Shown: in pieces, positions 19,907 through 28,773 of the stretch
Layout: each line of letters starts with the position of its first letter
Numbering within the stretch: position 1 is the first letter of the stretch
From: Flavobacteriales bacterium
Lineage (GTDB): Bacteria > Bacteroidota > Bacteroidia > Flavobacteriales_F > PHOS-HE28
Length of the DNA stretch: 64,000 nucleotides
Assembly: GCA_026129465.1 (NCBI GenBank)
Contig: JAHCIA010000001.1
Coordinates: 691,964 to 755,963, forward strand
Direction: 5' to 3'
Program-made: the position numbers and the translations under genes
The notes under the pieces: generated by a model
Told to the model about the DNA's origin: nothing
Databases searched by the model: none
Seen by the model: the letters and a program-made list of their open reading frames with translations, nothing else

Positions 19907-21010
19907 ATGAAGCGCCTCCTCCCCTTCCTGTTGCCCGGTCTGCTGGCCATTCCGCAGGCCCCGGCGCAGACAGCCCCGCCCCAGCGGGCAGCCGTGATGA
20001 ACGATGCCGTGCAGGGCGGCTGGCAGCCCCAGGAGTTGCGCGATGCCGTGGACCTCTGGACCACCATCGCAAGCGAGAGCCCATTGGACCAGCAGGCCCG
20101 GCTGAACCAGTTCCGCAGCTCGCGCAACGAGGCCCTGGTCCGCAACCAAGGTGTGATGCCAGCGACGGAGCAGGTGAAACTCGAGACCATCGTGAAGGGC
20201 ATGGAAGCCATCGATCCCGATGGATTCGAGACCCACCTCGCGCGCTTCCACCTGGAATTCCCGCAGGCTTCGGCCTTCCAGCACCTGGAACTGGCCCAGG
20301 CACGCGACCGCGACCGGGATGAACTGATAGCGCCGATGTTGGTGGATGCCGCGCGACGAGGCGATGAGACCGCCATGGCCAGCTATGGCACCGCCTTCAA
20401 GCAGCGGGGTGGCGTGGCACCAGGACTGTGGGTGCTGGCCGATGACATCCTGCTCAGCGTGGAAAAGAACGCCGTACTCATCGCCGCCGGTGAAATGGAC
20501 GCCTACCCCATTTGGGCCAGACAATCCGCTGACGCGCACCGCAAGGATGTGCTCACCGTGGATGCGCGCATGCTGAACGATGTCGCCTACCGCCTGCGCA
20601 TCTGGGAGAAGGCCCGCGCCAGGGGCCAGGTGCCGGGTGACGCGGCGACTTTCCTGCGCGAACTGCCAGCCGCGACCACCCGGCCCGTATATCTGTCCAT
20701 CGCCCTGGGACCCGAACGCATCACCGGGTTGCGTGACCGGGTCTATGTCACCGGGATGGCCCTGCGCTTATGCGAAACACCGATCGACAACATCCCTCAA
20801 CTGGAGCGCAACTGGAAGGCGATGAGGAAGACCACCGGGGCAGGTCCCATCGGGGCCAATTATTTGCTGCCCGGCGCCGTGCTGTTGAAGCACTACCGCG
20901 CTTTGGATGAAGAGCAGAAGGCCGCACCATTGGAACATGAGCTGCGCCAGCTGGCACGCGGCTACAAGGCCACGGACCGTTTGTACCGCAGCGGCGTGCT
21001 TGAACACTGA
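19907..21010 (+). CDS. Secreted protein of unknown function ahead of a sigma factor
   Basis: A 367-residue protein with a signal peptide (MKRLLPFLLPGLLAIPQAPAQ), otherwise mainly helical with no catalytic or membrane motif I recognise. The ATG at 19907 is chosen for the signal peptide; the frame is open back to 19880. Its stop lies 2 bases before the sigma factor ORF, so it may be part of the sigma/anti-sigma operon, for example as an envelope sensor. That role is inference only. Confidence 0.7.
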   Translation: MKRLLPFLLPGLLAIPQAPAQTAPPQRAAVMNDAVQGGWQPQELRDAVDLWTTIASESPLDQQARLNQFRSSRNEALVRNQGVMPATEQVKLETIVKGMEAIDPDGFETHLARFHLEFPQASAFQHLELAQARDRDRDELIAPMLVDAARRGDETAMASYGTAFKQRGGVAPGLWVLADDILLSVEKNAVLIAAGEMDAYPIWARQSADAHRKDVLTVDARMLNDVAYRLRIWEKARARGQVPGDAATFLRELPAATTRPVYLSIALGPERITGLRDRVYVTGMALRLCETPIDNIPQLERNWKAMRKTTGAGPIGANYLLPGAVLLKHYRALDEEQKAAPLEHELRQLARGYKATDRLYRSGVLEH

Positions 21011-21012
21011 CC

Positions 21013-21627
21013 ATGGGCCTGATGGGCGGACCATACGGCACCCTGAGCGACGAGCGGCTGATGACCCTTGTGGTGGAAGGCGATGAACGCGCCTTCGCCA
21101 CACTTTACGACCGCCATCACCGCAGGCTGCTCAATTACTTCCACCGCATGCTGTGGCAGGACCGAGAGCTGGCGCAGGACCATCTGCAGGATCTCTTCAC
21201 CAAGCTGGCCAAGCGCCCCGCGAGCTACGACCGCGCAAGGCCCTTCACCACCTGGCTCTTCAGCGTGGCCAACAACATGTGCAAGAACGCCTACCGCCAC
21301 CATGCCGTGGTGCGCCAGGCGGACAAGCACCTGCGCAACGGCACCGACCGCGAGGAGGCCGTGGCCGGCCGTGCCGTGGACCATGAGCTCTTCCGCAAAA
21401 GACTCCAGGAGGAACTTGACCTGCTCGATCCGGACCACAAGGCCACCTTTTTGATGCGCTTCGAGGAGGAACTCCCCGTGAAGGAGGTCGCGGCCGCCTT
21501 CGGATGCTCCGAGGGAACGGTGAAGTCCCGCATCTTCTACACCCTGAAAAAACTGGCCGCTCGCCTGCCCGAGTTCGGCCCCGATGCCCAGTTGCACGAT
21601 GGAACGCCACGAACGATACGACCCTGA
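21013..21627 (+). CDS. ECF-type RNA polymerase sigma factor
   Basis: A 204-residue sigma-70 family protein. Region 2 spans about residues 30-95 (FATLYDRHHRRLLNYFHRM, QDHLQDLFTKLAKRP, PFTTWLFSVANNMCKNAYR). Region 4 with its helix-turn-helix spans about 135-185 (LPVKEVAAAFGCSEGTVKSR). It lacks sigma regions 1 and 3, as expected for ECF. The next gene overlaps its 3' end by 29 bases and encodes a membrane protein that is probably its anti-sigma factor. Confidence 0.92.
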   Translation: MGLMGGPYGTLSDERLMTLVVEGDERAFATLYDRHHRRLLNYFHRMLWQDRELAQDHLQDLFTKLAKRPASYDRARPFTTWLFSVANNMCKNAYRHHAVVRQADKHLRNGTDREEAVAGRAVDHELFRKRLQEELDLLDPDHKATFLMRFEEELPVKEVAAAFGCSEGTVKSRIFYTLKKLAARLPEFGPDAQLHDGTPRTIRP

Positions 21628-22498
21628 GGACATCGAACAGTTGTTGCGCGAGCGCGACTTCGACGCCCTGCTTGAAGAGGAGCGCGCCTATGTGCTGCGT
21701 CATCTCAGCGGACGCGATGAGTACCAGGCCATGCGCGGCCTGATGCGTTCCATGACCGATACACCCAGAAGCGATGCGGGCATCACGGCCGACGACCGGG
21801 TGCGTGAAGCGGTGATGGATGTGTTCCGTCGCGAGCGCGAACCGCGCTGGCGCATCTGGCTGAACCTGGCCGCCACCGCGTTCTGGCCCAAGGAGGCCCG
21901 AGTCGTATGGTTGCGCCCAGCACTGGCCTTGGGCACACTGGCCTTGCTCATCGTGGGCACCGTCACGGTGGTACGCTGGATGGGCCATGAGCAAGGCACG
22001 AACATCCTCGCCGAGGTGAAGCAGGCCAAGGAAGAGACCGCTCCGGTGGCCGATGAGCGCGCTATCACGCAGGAGACGGAAACAGCGGATACCGTGACCT
22101 TGACGACCGCGACAGCCCTTGAGGAGGCGCGTAACGAAAGCAGCCGACCGGTGGGCGAAGCGCCGGTGGAGCGATCACGCGTTCCGCACGCCACCGACCT
22201 GGTGGGCCATGGTCCAGGCGATGCCGATAGCGGCGTGGCGATGTTCGACACCGAGGTCCGGGAACAAGCCAAGGACGATCTGGCCGCGCAACCTGCCACA
22301 TCCGCGGCCGCCAGTGGCCATGTCGTGACCCGGGAGGAATTGGAGATGAACATGTCCTTGGCGGAAACGAAAGCGACCGGTGTGACCCGTGCGAAACAGC
22401 GTACCGCCGAGATCGATGTGCCCAAGCGCCCCCATGCCACGGCTCGCAACCTGGCGCAGGACGAGCAATTGCTGGACCTGCTCACCGCGGGTTGGTAG
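21599..22498 (+). CDS. Probable membrane-bound anti-sigma factor
   Basis: A 299-residue protein that starts (MERHERYDPEDIEQLLRERD) inside the sigma factor gene. A cytoplasmic helical segment of about 90 residues is followed by one transmembrane helix (PALALGTLALLIVGTVTVV, about residues 100-120) and a long charged, low-complexity periplasmic tail rich in Glu, Thr and Ala. This topology and linkage match anti-sigma factors. I see no zinc-binding HxxxCxxC motif, so it is not a canonical ZAS protein. Function is inferred from context. Confidence 0.72.
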   Translation: MERHERYDPEDIEQLLRERDFDALLEEERAYVLRHLSGRDEYQAMRGLMRSMTDTPRSDAGITADDRVREAVMDVFRREREPRWRIWLNLAATAFWPKEARVVWLRPALALGTLALLIVGTVTVVRWMGHEQGTNILAEVKQAKEETAPVADERAITQETETADTVTLTTATALEEARNESSRPVGEAPVERSRVPHATDLVGHGPGDADSGVAMFDTEVREQAKDDLAAQPATSAAASGHVVTREELEMNMSLAETKATGVTRAKQRTAEIDVPKRPHATARNLAQDEQLLDLLTAGW

Positions 22499-22504
22499 AA
22501 CACT

Positions 22505-23515
22505 TCACGCGGAAGCGCCCCATTCCAATTCGGCGCCGCTCACCACCACGCGGGTGCCATGCCGATCGGTCACGGCCATGTCGAAGCCGGGATAGATGCT
22601 CCACGTGCCGAAGAGCCCGTCCCGGCGCAGGGCGATGAAACCCACCTGCTGGTCCTTGAGGCCCGGGTTCTTGCGCAGGATGCGGCGCACCGCTTCGCGG
22701 CAGGCTTCCTCTGGCGCCATGCCCTGGCGCATCATCTCCACCACGGCATGGCTGCCAGCGATGCGGATCACCAATTCGCCCACACCGGTGGCGCAGGCGG
22801 CGCCCACATCCCCATCCACGAACAAGCCGGCACCGATTATGGGTGAATCGCCCACACGACCATGGACCTTCCAGGCCATGCCGCTGGTGGTGCAACTGCC
22901 CGCCAGCGTACCCGCCGCGTCCAGCCCCAGCATGCCGATGGTGTCGTGGTTCTCGATGTTGGCCACCGGCTTGTACTCGCCCTTCTTCTTCCACTCCTCC
23001 CATGCCTGTCGCACCTCCGGCACCTCCACGTTCATTTCGGTGAAGCCCTGCTCGCGCGCCCAGCGTTCGGCGCCGGCTCCCACCAGCATCACGTGCGGTG
23101 TACGCTCCATCACGGCGCGCGCGATGCGGATCGGGTGGATGAACCCCCGCACGAAAGCCACCGATCCCGCGCGGCCCGCATGGTCCATGATGCAGGCGTC
23201 GAGGGTGACGATGCCGTCGCGATCGGGCAGGCCACCGAGGCCCACACTGCGGTTCGTGAAGTCGGCCTCCACCACGGACACGCCCTGCTCCACGGCGTCG
23301 AGGATGCTGCCGCCACCATTCAGTTTGCGCTGGCCATGGTCGTTGGCGATGAGGCCATGCCGCCAGGTGGAGAGCAGCACGGGACCGCCCGGACCGACGG
23401 TCGCAGGTGCGGGTGTTTCCTCGGGAGACGCTTCGTTTGAAGTGCCGCAACCCGCCGCGACAGCTGCTGTACCCGCCAGTCCGAGTTTGATGAACCGCCT
23501 TCGATCGTGTACCAT
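22505..23515 (-). CDS. Glycosylasparaginase (N4-GlcNAc-Asn amidase), exported
   Basis: A 336-residue N-terminal nucleophile hydrolase of the isoaspartyl peptidase/asparaginase family. The autocleavage/nucleophile threonine is about residue 192 in the ENHDTIGMLGLD motif. Other family motifs are GGGSILDAVEQGVS, GDSPIIGAGLFVD and GAACATGVGELVIR. These resemble glycosylasparaginase (aspartylglucosaminidase), which splits GlcNAc from asparagine. The N-terminus has a twin-arginine-like signal with a lipobox-type Cys (DRRRFIKLGLAGTAAVAAGC), so export as a lipoprotein is likely. It is divergent from the sugar transporter and convergent with the anti-sigma gene. The neighbours support N-glycan breakdown. 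Confidence 0.88.
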   Translation of the reverse strand: MVHDRRRFIKLGLAGTAAVAAGCGTSNEASPEETPAPATVGPGGPVLLSTWRHGLIANDHGQRKLNGGGSILDAVEQGVSVVEADFTNRSVGLGGLPDRDGIVTLDACIMDHAGRAGSVAFVRGFIHPIRIARAVMERTPHVMLVGAGAERWAREQGFTEMNVEVPEVRQAWEEWKKKGEYKPVANIENHDTIGMLGLDAAGTLAGSCTTSGMAWKVHGRVGDSPIIGAGLFVDGDVGAACATGVGELVIRIAGSHAVVEMMRQGMAPEEACREAVRRILRKNPGLKDQQVGFIALRRDGLFGTWSIYPGFDMAVTDRHGTRVVVSGAELEWGASA

Positions 23516-23563
23516 GGTCGGTGTTGATCGATGCCAATGTAACGCCCATCTTTGGCTCACCTC

Positions 23564-24868
23564 ATGCGCGCCGCGAACGACCGATCGAGCCTGATGCCGC
23601 TGGTGGCGGTGACATCGCTCTTCTTCCTATGGGGCTTCATCACCGTTCTGGTCGACGCCTTGATCCCGCGCTTGCGCGAAGTCTTCGCGCTCACCTACTT
23701 CCAAGCGGGCCTGGTGCAATTCGCCTTCTTCATCGCTTACGGCCTCTTCTCCATTCCCTCGGGCGGTCTGCTGGCGAGGATCGGCTACCGCCAGGGCATG
23801 GTCGCGGGCCTTGGCATCATGGGGCTGGGCTGTCTGCTCTTCTGGCCTGCTGCGGGGTTCCGGCTCTTCCCCCTGTTCCTGCTGGGCACCTTCGTCCTCG
23901 CCGGTGGCATGACCGTGCTCCAAGTGGCCGCCAACCCTTATGTGGCCGTGCTGGGCGATGAGCGCACCGCCAGCAGCCGCCTCAATCTCGCACAGGCCTT
24001 CAATTCCCTGGGCACCACCATCGCTCCGGTGGTGGGGGCCCTCTTCCTGCTGAGCGACCGTATTCTTGATGAGCGGACCCTCGCCGGTATGGGCGATGCG
24101 GAGCGCTTGTCCTACATGGTATCGGAAGCTTCTGCGGTGCAAGCCCCCTTCGCCCTCATCGCGGGCGTTCTTTTCGCCGTGGCGATCGGCATGTGGCTGC
24201 TGAAGTTGCCTGGCATTTCGGGTGAACGGATCACCGGTGGCTATGCCGAAGCGTTGCGCAGTCCCCGCTTGATGCAGGGGGCGCTGGGCATCTTCCTTTA
24301 TGTGGGCGCCGAAGTGGCCATCGGCAGCTACCTCGTCAGCTATTTCCTCAGCCTGGGTCTGCCGGACATCATCCGGGCCAATGCCTTCATGTCCTCGATC
24401 GCGTCCACCGTGCTGGGCAGCGACCTGCAAGGCCTGGACGGCAAAGGCGTGGCGGGCGCCTTCGTGGCCTTCTACTGGGGTGGCGCCATGGTGGGCCGTT
24501 TCTTGGGGTCGGCACTCACGCGTATGTTCCGGCCGGGACGTGTGCTTGCGCTCTTTTCCGGCCTCGCCATCCTGGCATTGGTCATCTCCATGAACAGCGG
24601 CGGCCTGGTGGCCATGTGGAGCATCCTCGCCGTGGGACTCTTCAACTCCATCATGTTCCCCACCATCTTCACCAACGCCATCGACGGCCTGGGACCACTG
24701 AAGCCACAGGGATCCGGCATCCTCTGCACGGCGATCTGCGGTGGTGCTGTGGTGCCTCCCATGCTCGGCTGGTTCGCGGACCTGGCCGGTTTCCAGATCG
24801 CCTTCATCCTGCTGCTGGTGTGCTATGCCTACATAGCACGCTACGGAGCGCGCTACGATACGGCATGA
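23564..24868 (+). CDS. Sugar MFS transporter (FucP/NagP-like, FHS family)
   Basis: A 434-residue, 12-helix major facilitator of the fucose-galactose-hexose/proton symporter type. Motifs include FLWGFITVLVDALIPRLRE in helix 1, GLLARIGYRQGM in loop 2-3 and LQVAANPYVAVLGDE in helix 4. The region around 24640-24720 (SIMFPTIFTNAIDGLG) is also typical. The ATG at 23564 is preferred to the TTG at 23552. Its stop overlaps the ROK kinase start in an ATGA. Substrate is not fixed by sequence; the neighbours suggest mannose or N-acetylglucosamine. Confidence 0.9.
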   Translation: MRAANDRSSLMPLVAVTSLFFLWGFITVLVDALIPRLREVFALTYFQAGLVQFAFFIAYGLFSIPSGGLLARIGYRQGMVAGLGIMGLGCLLFWPAAGFRLFPLFLLGTFVLAGGMTVLQVAANPYVAVLGDERTASSRLNLAQAFNSLGTTIAPVVGALFLLSDRILDERTLAGMGDAERLSYMVSEASAVQAPFALIAGVLFAVAIGMWLLKLPGISGERITGGYAEALRSPRLMQGALGIFLYVGAEVAIGSYLVSYFLSLGLPDIIRANAFMSSIASTVLGSDLQGLDGKGVAGAFVAFYWGGAMVGRFLGSALTRMFRPGRVLALFSGLAILALVISMNSGGLVAMWSILAVGLFNSIMFPTIFTNAIDGLGPLKPQGSGILCTAICGGAVVPPMLGWFADLAGFQIAFILLLVCYAYIARYGARYDTA

Positions 24869-25788
24869 TCGCGGGCATCGACATCGGGGGCACCACCAGC
24901 AAGATCGGGCTGGTACGCGATGGTCATATCGTGGGTCGCGCACGCATCGCCACCACCGGCCATGCGGATGAGCACGCCTTCGCGGACACACTGGCCCGGG
25001 AGACCCTGCGAATGGGCGAGGAATTCGGAGCAAGCGTCACCTCCATGGGTATCGGTGCGCCCAACGCGAACCAACTGACGGGTGTGATCGAGATGGCGCC
25101 CAACCTGCCATGGAAGAACGAGGTTCCCCTGGCGCGCATGCTGGAGGACCGATTGGGCGTGCCCTGCGTGCTGGGCAACGACGCGAACGCCGCCGCCCTT
25201 GGCGAATGGCGATACGGTGCGGGGCGTGGCATCGAGGACCTGCTGGTGGTGACGCTGGGCACCGGCGTGGGCAGTGGCTTCATCATCGGCGGCAGGCTGG
25301 TGCTGGGCAGTGCGGGCAATGCGGGCGAACTGGGACACACCATCCTGCATCCGCAAGGGCGGCCATGCACCTGCGGCCGACGTGGTTGCCTGGAAGCCTA
25401 TGTGAGCATCCGGGGCATCCGGCGCACCTACGCCGAACTCAGCGGCACCGAGGACGGACATGGCATTCTGGCGGGTGAAGGCGTTCTGCCCATCGCGGAG
25501 GCCGCACGCCAAAGCGACCCGCATGCACAGCGCACCTTCCACCATACGGTCGATCATCTGGCCATCGGTCTCGCCAACGCGGTCTGCTTCAGTGGACCAA
25601 GGCGTATCGTGCTCTTCGGTGGCATCGCCCGGAACGGGGATCTGATCATGGCGCCCTTGCGCGATCGCTTCGCCGCACGACTGCTGAACATCTACCAGGG
25701 CCGCGTGGACCTCATGGCATCGGCCTTGCCGGAGGATGACGCGGCGCTGTTGGGGGCGGCGGCCCTGGGGGACCCTTTCGATCCGTAG
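24865..25788 (+). CDS. ROK family sugar kinase
   Basis: A 307-residue ROK kinase. It has the phosphate-binding motif GIDIGGTTSKIGLV, the catalytic Asp in GNDANAAALGEW, and GTGVGSGFIIGG. The ROK zinc motif is present: GELGHTILHP, then CTCGRRGCLEAY. It probably phosphorylates the hexose brought in by the preceding transporter, with which it is translationally coupled (ATGA). Glucokinase, mannokinase or GlcNAc kinase are all possible. Confidence 0.92.
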   Translation: MIAGIDIGGTTSKIGLVRDGHIVGRARIATTGHADEHAFADTLARETLRMGEEFGASVTSMGIGAPNANQLTGVIEMAPNLPWKNEVPLARMLEDRLGVPCVLGNDANAAALGEWRYGAGRGIEDLLVVTLGTGVGSGFIIGGRLVLGSAGNAGELGHTILHPQGRPCTCGRRGCLEAYVSIRGIRRTYAELSGTEDGHGILAGEGVLPIAEAARQSDPHAQRTFHHTVDHLAIGLANAVCFSGPRRIVLFGGIARNGDLIMAPLRDRFAARLLNIYQGRVDLMASALPEDDAALLGAAALGDPFDP

Positions 25789-25791
25789 GAC

Positions 25792-28764
25792 ATGACGAAC
25801 ACCGACACTCCTTACCTGACAGGTGGGCCCATGGGGCTGGCCATGCATGCGACACTCGCTATAGCGCTGTTCCTCTCCGCATCCATTTCGAATGGCCAAT
25901 CCCCGATCGCCACCACCCTGGTGGACCCTTTCATCGGCACCGGCGGCCACGGCCACACCTTCCCCGGCGCCTGCGTGCCTTTCGGCCTGGTGCAGTTGAG
26001 TCCCGACACACGCCCCGACGGCATACACGACTGGGACGGCGCCAGCGGATACCATTACAGCGACAGCATCATATACGGTTTCAGCCACACGCACCTGAGC
26101 GGTACCGGTGTAAGCGACCTGTGCGATGTGTTGCTGATGCCCACCACGGGAAGTGGTACCACCGATCCGAACCGGTACCGTTCATCCTTCCACAAGGCGT
26201 CCGAACATGCGCATGCCGGATACTACCGTGTGCATTTGGATGGGCCTGATGTGGGGGTGGAACTCACCGCGTCACCGCGTACAGGCATGCACCGCTACGC
26301 CTTCCCTGCGGGGAAGGAGGCCTTCCTGACGATCGACCTGGAACACCGTGACTTTGTGGAGAACGCCAGCATCGTTCGCGTGGGCGACCGTGAGGTGACA
26401 GGCGAAAGACGATCCAGTTCCTGGGCACGCGACCAGCGGTTGTTCTATTGCATACGCACCAGCCATCCCTTCGCGCCACGCGAGGCGGACAACCCGCTGG
26501 CGGAGACCATCGCCGCGCACCAGCGCAGCCAGGACATCCTGCGCTTCGGCGACCTGATGGGCGAACCGCTCGTGGTGAAGGTCGGCATCAGCGCGGTGAG
26601 CATCGAAGGTGCCCGCAAGAACCTGGAAGCCGAAGTGCCCCATTGGGACTTCGACCAGGTGAAGCGCGAAGCGGAGACCACTTGGGACCGCGCATTGGGC
26701 CGGATCCACATCAGGGGTGGCGAGGAACGCGACCGGCGCATCTTCTACACCGCGCTCTACCACACCATGATCGCCCCCTGCATCTTCAACGATGTCGACG
26801 GCAATTACCGGGGCATGGATGGCGAGGTCCATCATGCGGACCATGATGTGTACACGGTCTTCAGCCTGTGGGACACCTTCCGGGCCCTGCATCCCCTGAT
26901 GACCATCCTGGAACCGGACCGCACCAGGGATTGGATCCGCACCATGCTGCTGCACCACCAGCAGGGCGGGCGGCTGCCCATCTGGGAACTTTGGGGCAAC
27001 GAGACAGACTGCATGATCGGCCACCACGCCGTGAGCGTGATCGCCGACGCCCATGCGAAGGGCATTCGGGGCTTCGATGAGGAACGGGCCTTGGAAGCGA
27101 TGGTCTCCAGCGCGGAGTTGGACCGCTTCGGTCTGAAGCACTACCGTGAGCGGGGCTACATCAGCAGCGAGGACGAACCCGAAAGCGTGAGCAAGACCCT
27201 GGAGTACGCCTACAACGACGCCTGCATCGCGCGCTATGCGGAAGCCCTGGGACGGCAGGGGATCGCCGCCCACTACAAGGCCCGCTCGCGCAATTGGCAC
27301 AACCTCTTCGATCCGGTGACCGGATTCTTCCGGCCGAGACGCAATGGCGGCTTCATCGAACCCTTCGACCCCCATGAGGTGAACTTCCACTTCACCGAGG
27401 CCAATGCCTGGCACTATGCCCTCTTCGTGCCGCACGATATGGAGCGCTACATCGAACTGCTCGGTGGCCAGGCGGGTCTCACGGAGAAGCTTGACGCCTT
27501 GTTCACGGCCGATACGCGCACCACGGGCCGCGACCAGAGCGACATCACCGGCTTGATCGGCCAGTACGCGCATGGCAACGAGCCCAGCCACAACTACGCC
27601 TACCTCTATTCCCTTTCATCGCGCCACTACAGCATGGATGTGTGGTTGAAGCGCATCATGGACGATCTGTACACCGATGCGCCGGACGGGCTTTCCGGCA
27701 ACGAGGACTGCGGGCAGATGAGCGCCTGGTACGTGCTCAGCGCGCTGGGCCTCTATCCCATCGACCCCGGTGATCCGAACTACACGCTGGGTTTGCCGCG
27801 CTTCCCGGAGGCGGTCATCCACCTTGGCGATGGGCGGCGGTTGAGGATCATCGGTGAAAGCGAGGGCGGCTCGCGCGACCATGTCACAAGCATCAGTTGG
27901 AATGGCGGCGAAACCGCTGGTTTCCGCCGGATGGACCACGCCGCGTTGATGCAAGGCGGTGAGTTGCGTTTCTACTTGGGACCACGGCCTGGTTCCGCTC
28001 CTGTGCCCGACCAGCGCGAGGATCGCAGGCGCGATCCCGGCCCCATGCCCGTGCCCATCATCCAGGCTCCGGGCCAGGCGTTCGCCGATTCGGTGCGCAT
28101 CTCCGTCACCAGCATCCCAGGACCTTGGCATATCGTGATCAACACGGAGCATGACGCCTTCGATCCGAAGCGCAACCCCCGCGTGCGGGACAACGAGGTG
28201 ACCCTGTACCGCGATGGGTATGTGCGGGCCATCTGCGCCGATGGCACGGGTAGGAAAGGCATGCCGGTAAGTGCGCGATTCGTGAAGCGCGACAATGACC
28301 GCACGGTGGAACTCGAGAGCAATTACGCGCCGCAATACGCCGCCGGTGGCGACCAGGCGCTGGTGGACGGGCTGCGCGGGGGGCAGGACTTCCGCACCGG
28401 CGAGTGGCAGGGCTTCGAGGCCCAGGACGTGCTTGCCACCGTGGACCTGGGCCGGCCCATGCGCATAAGAAGGCTCGGGCTGGGCGTCTTGCAGGACATC
28501 CGCAGCTGGATCTGGTATCCCGCCAACGTCACTTTCGCCGTGAGCATGAACCAGCGCCAATGGAGCACGATGGAAGTAGCCAACCCGGTGCCGCAGGACG
28601 CCGAGGGCGCCATGAAGATGGACCTCTGGACGGAACCCATGGACAAGCGTGTGCGCTACATCAAGGTCATGGCCACCAGCATCGGCCCGTGCCCGGAATG
28701 GCACCCCGGCGCGGGGCATCCTGGTTGGATCTTCACCGACGAGATCCTCGTGGAGCCGTATTGA
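25792..28764 (+). CDS. GH92 alpha-mannosidase with C-terminal accessory domains
   Basis: A protein of about 990 residues of glycoside hydrolase family 92, exo-acting calcium-dependent alpha-mannosidases. Family motifs: VDPFIGTGGHGHTFPGACVP near the N-terminus, FSLWDTFRALHPL, WELWGNETDCMIGHH, HGNEPSHNYAYLY near residue 593 and GNEDCGQMSAWYVLSALGLY near 636. After about residue 750 come a chitobiase C-terminal-like segment and a discoidin-like domain. An exported N-terminus is likely, with the signal peptide starting at 25831 or 25843 rather than 25792. It follows the ROK gene by 3 bases, so transporter, kinase and mannosidase form one operon. Confidence 0.93.
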   Translation: MTNTDTPYLTGGPMGLAMHATLAIALFLSASISNGQSPIATTLVDPFIGTGGHGHTFPGACVPFGLVQLSPDTRPDGIHDWDGASGYHYSDSIIYGFSHTHLSGTGVSDLCDVLLMPTTGSGTTDPNRYRSSFHKASEHAHAGYYRVHLDGPDVGVELTASPRTGMHRYAFPAGKEAFLTIDLEHRDFVENASIVRVGDREVTGERRSSSWARDQRLFYCIRTSHPFAPREADNPLAETIAAHQRSQDILRFGDLMGEPLVVKVGISAVSIEGARKNLEAEVPHWDFDQVKREAETTWDRALGRIHIRGGEERDRRIFYTALYHTMIAPCIFNDVDGNYRGMDGEVHHADHDVYTVFSLWDTFRALHPLMTILEPDRTRDWIRTMLLHHQQGGRLPIWELWGNETDCMIGHHAVSVIADAHAKGIRGFDEERALEAMVSSAELDRFGLKHYRERGYISSEDEPESVSKTLEYAYNDACIARYAEALGRQGIAAHYKARSRNWHNLFDPVTGFFRPRRNGGFIEPFDPHEVNFHFTEANAWHYALFVPHDMERYIELLGGQAGLTEKLDALFTADTRTTGRDQSDITGLIGQYAHGNEPSHNYAYLYSLSSRHYSMDVWLKRIMDDLYTDAPDGLSGNEDCGQMSAWYVLSALGLYPIDPGDPNYTLGLPRFPEAVIHLGDGRRLRIIGESEGGSRDHVTSISWNGGETAGFRRMDHAALMQGGELRFYLGPRPGSAPVPDQREDRRRDPGPMPVPIIQAPGQAFADSVRISVTSIPGPWHIVINTEHDAFDPKRNPRVRDNEVTLYRDGYVRAICADGTGRKGMPVSARFVKRDNDRTVELESNYAPQYAAGGDQALVDGLRGGQDFRTGEWQGFEAQDVLATVDLGRPMRIRRLGLGVLQDIRSWIWYPANVTFAVSMNQRQWSTMEVANPVPQDAEGAMKMDLWTEPMDKRVRYIKVMATSIGPCPEWHPGAGHPGWIFTDEILVEPY

Positions 28765-28773
28765 TCGACATCG

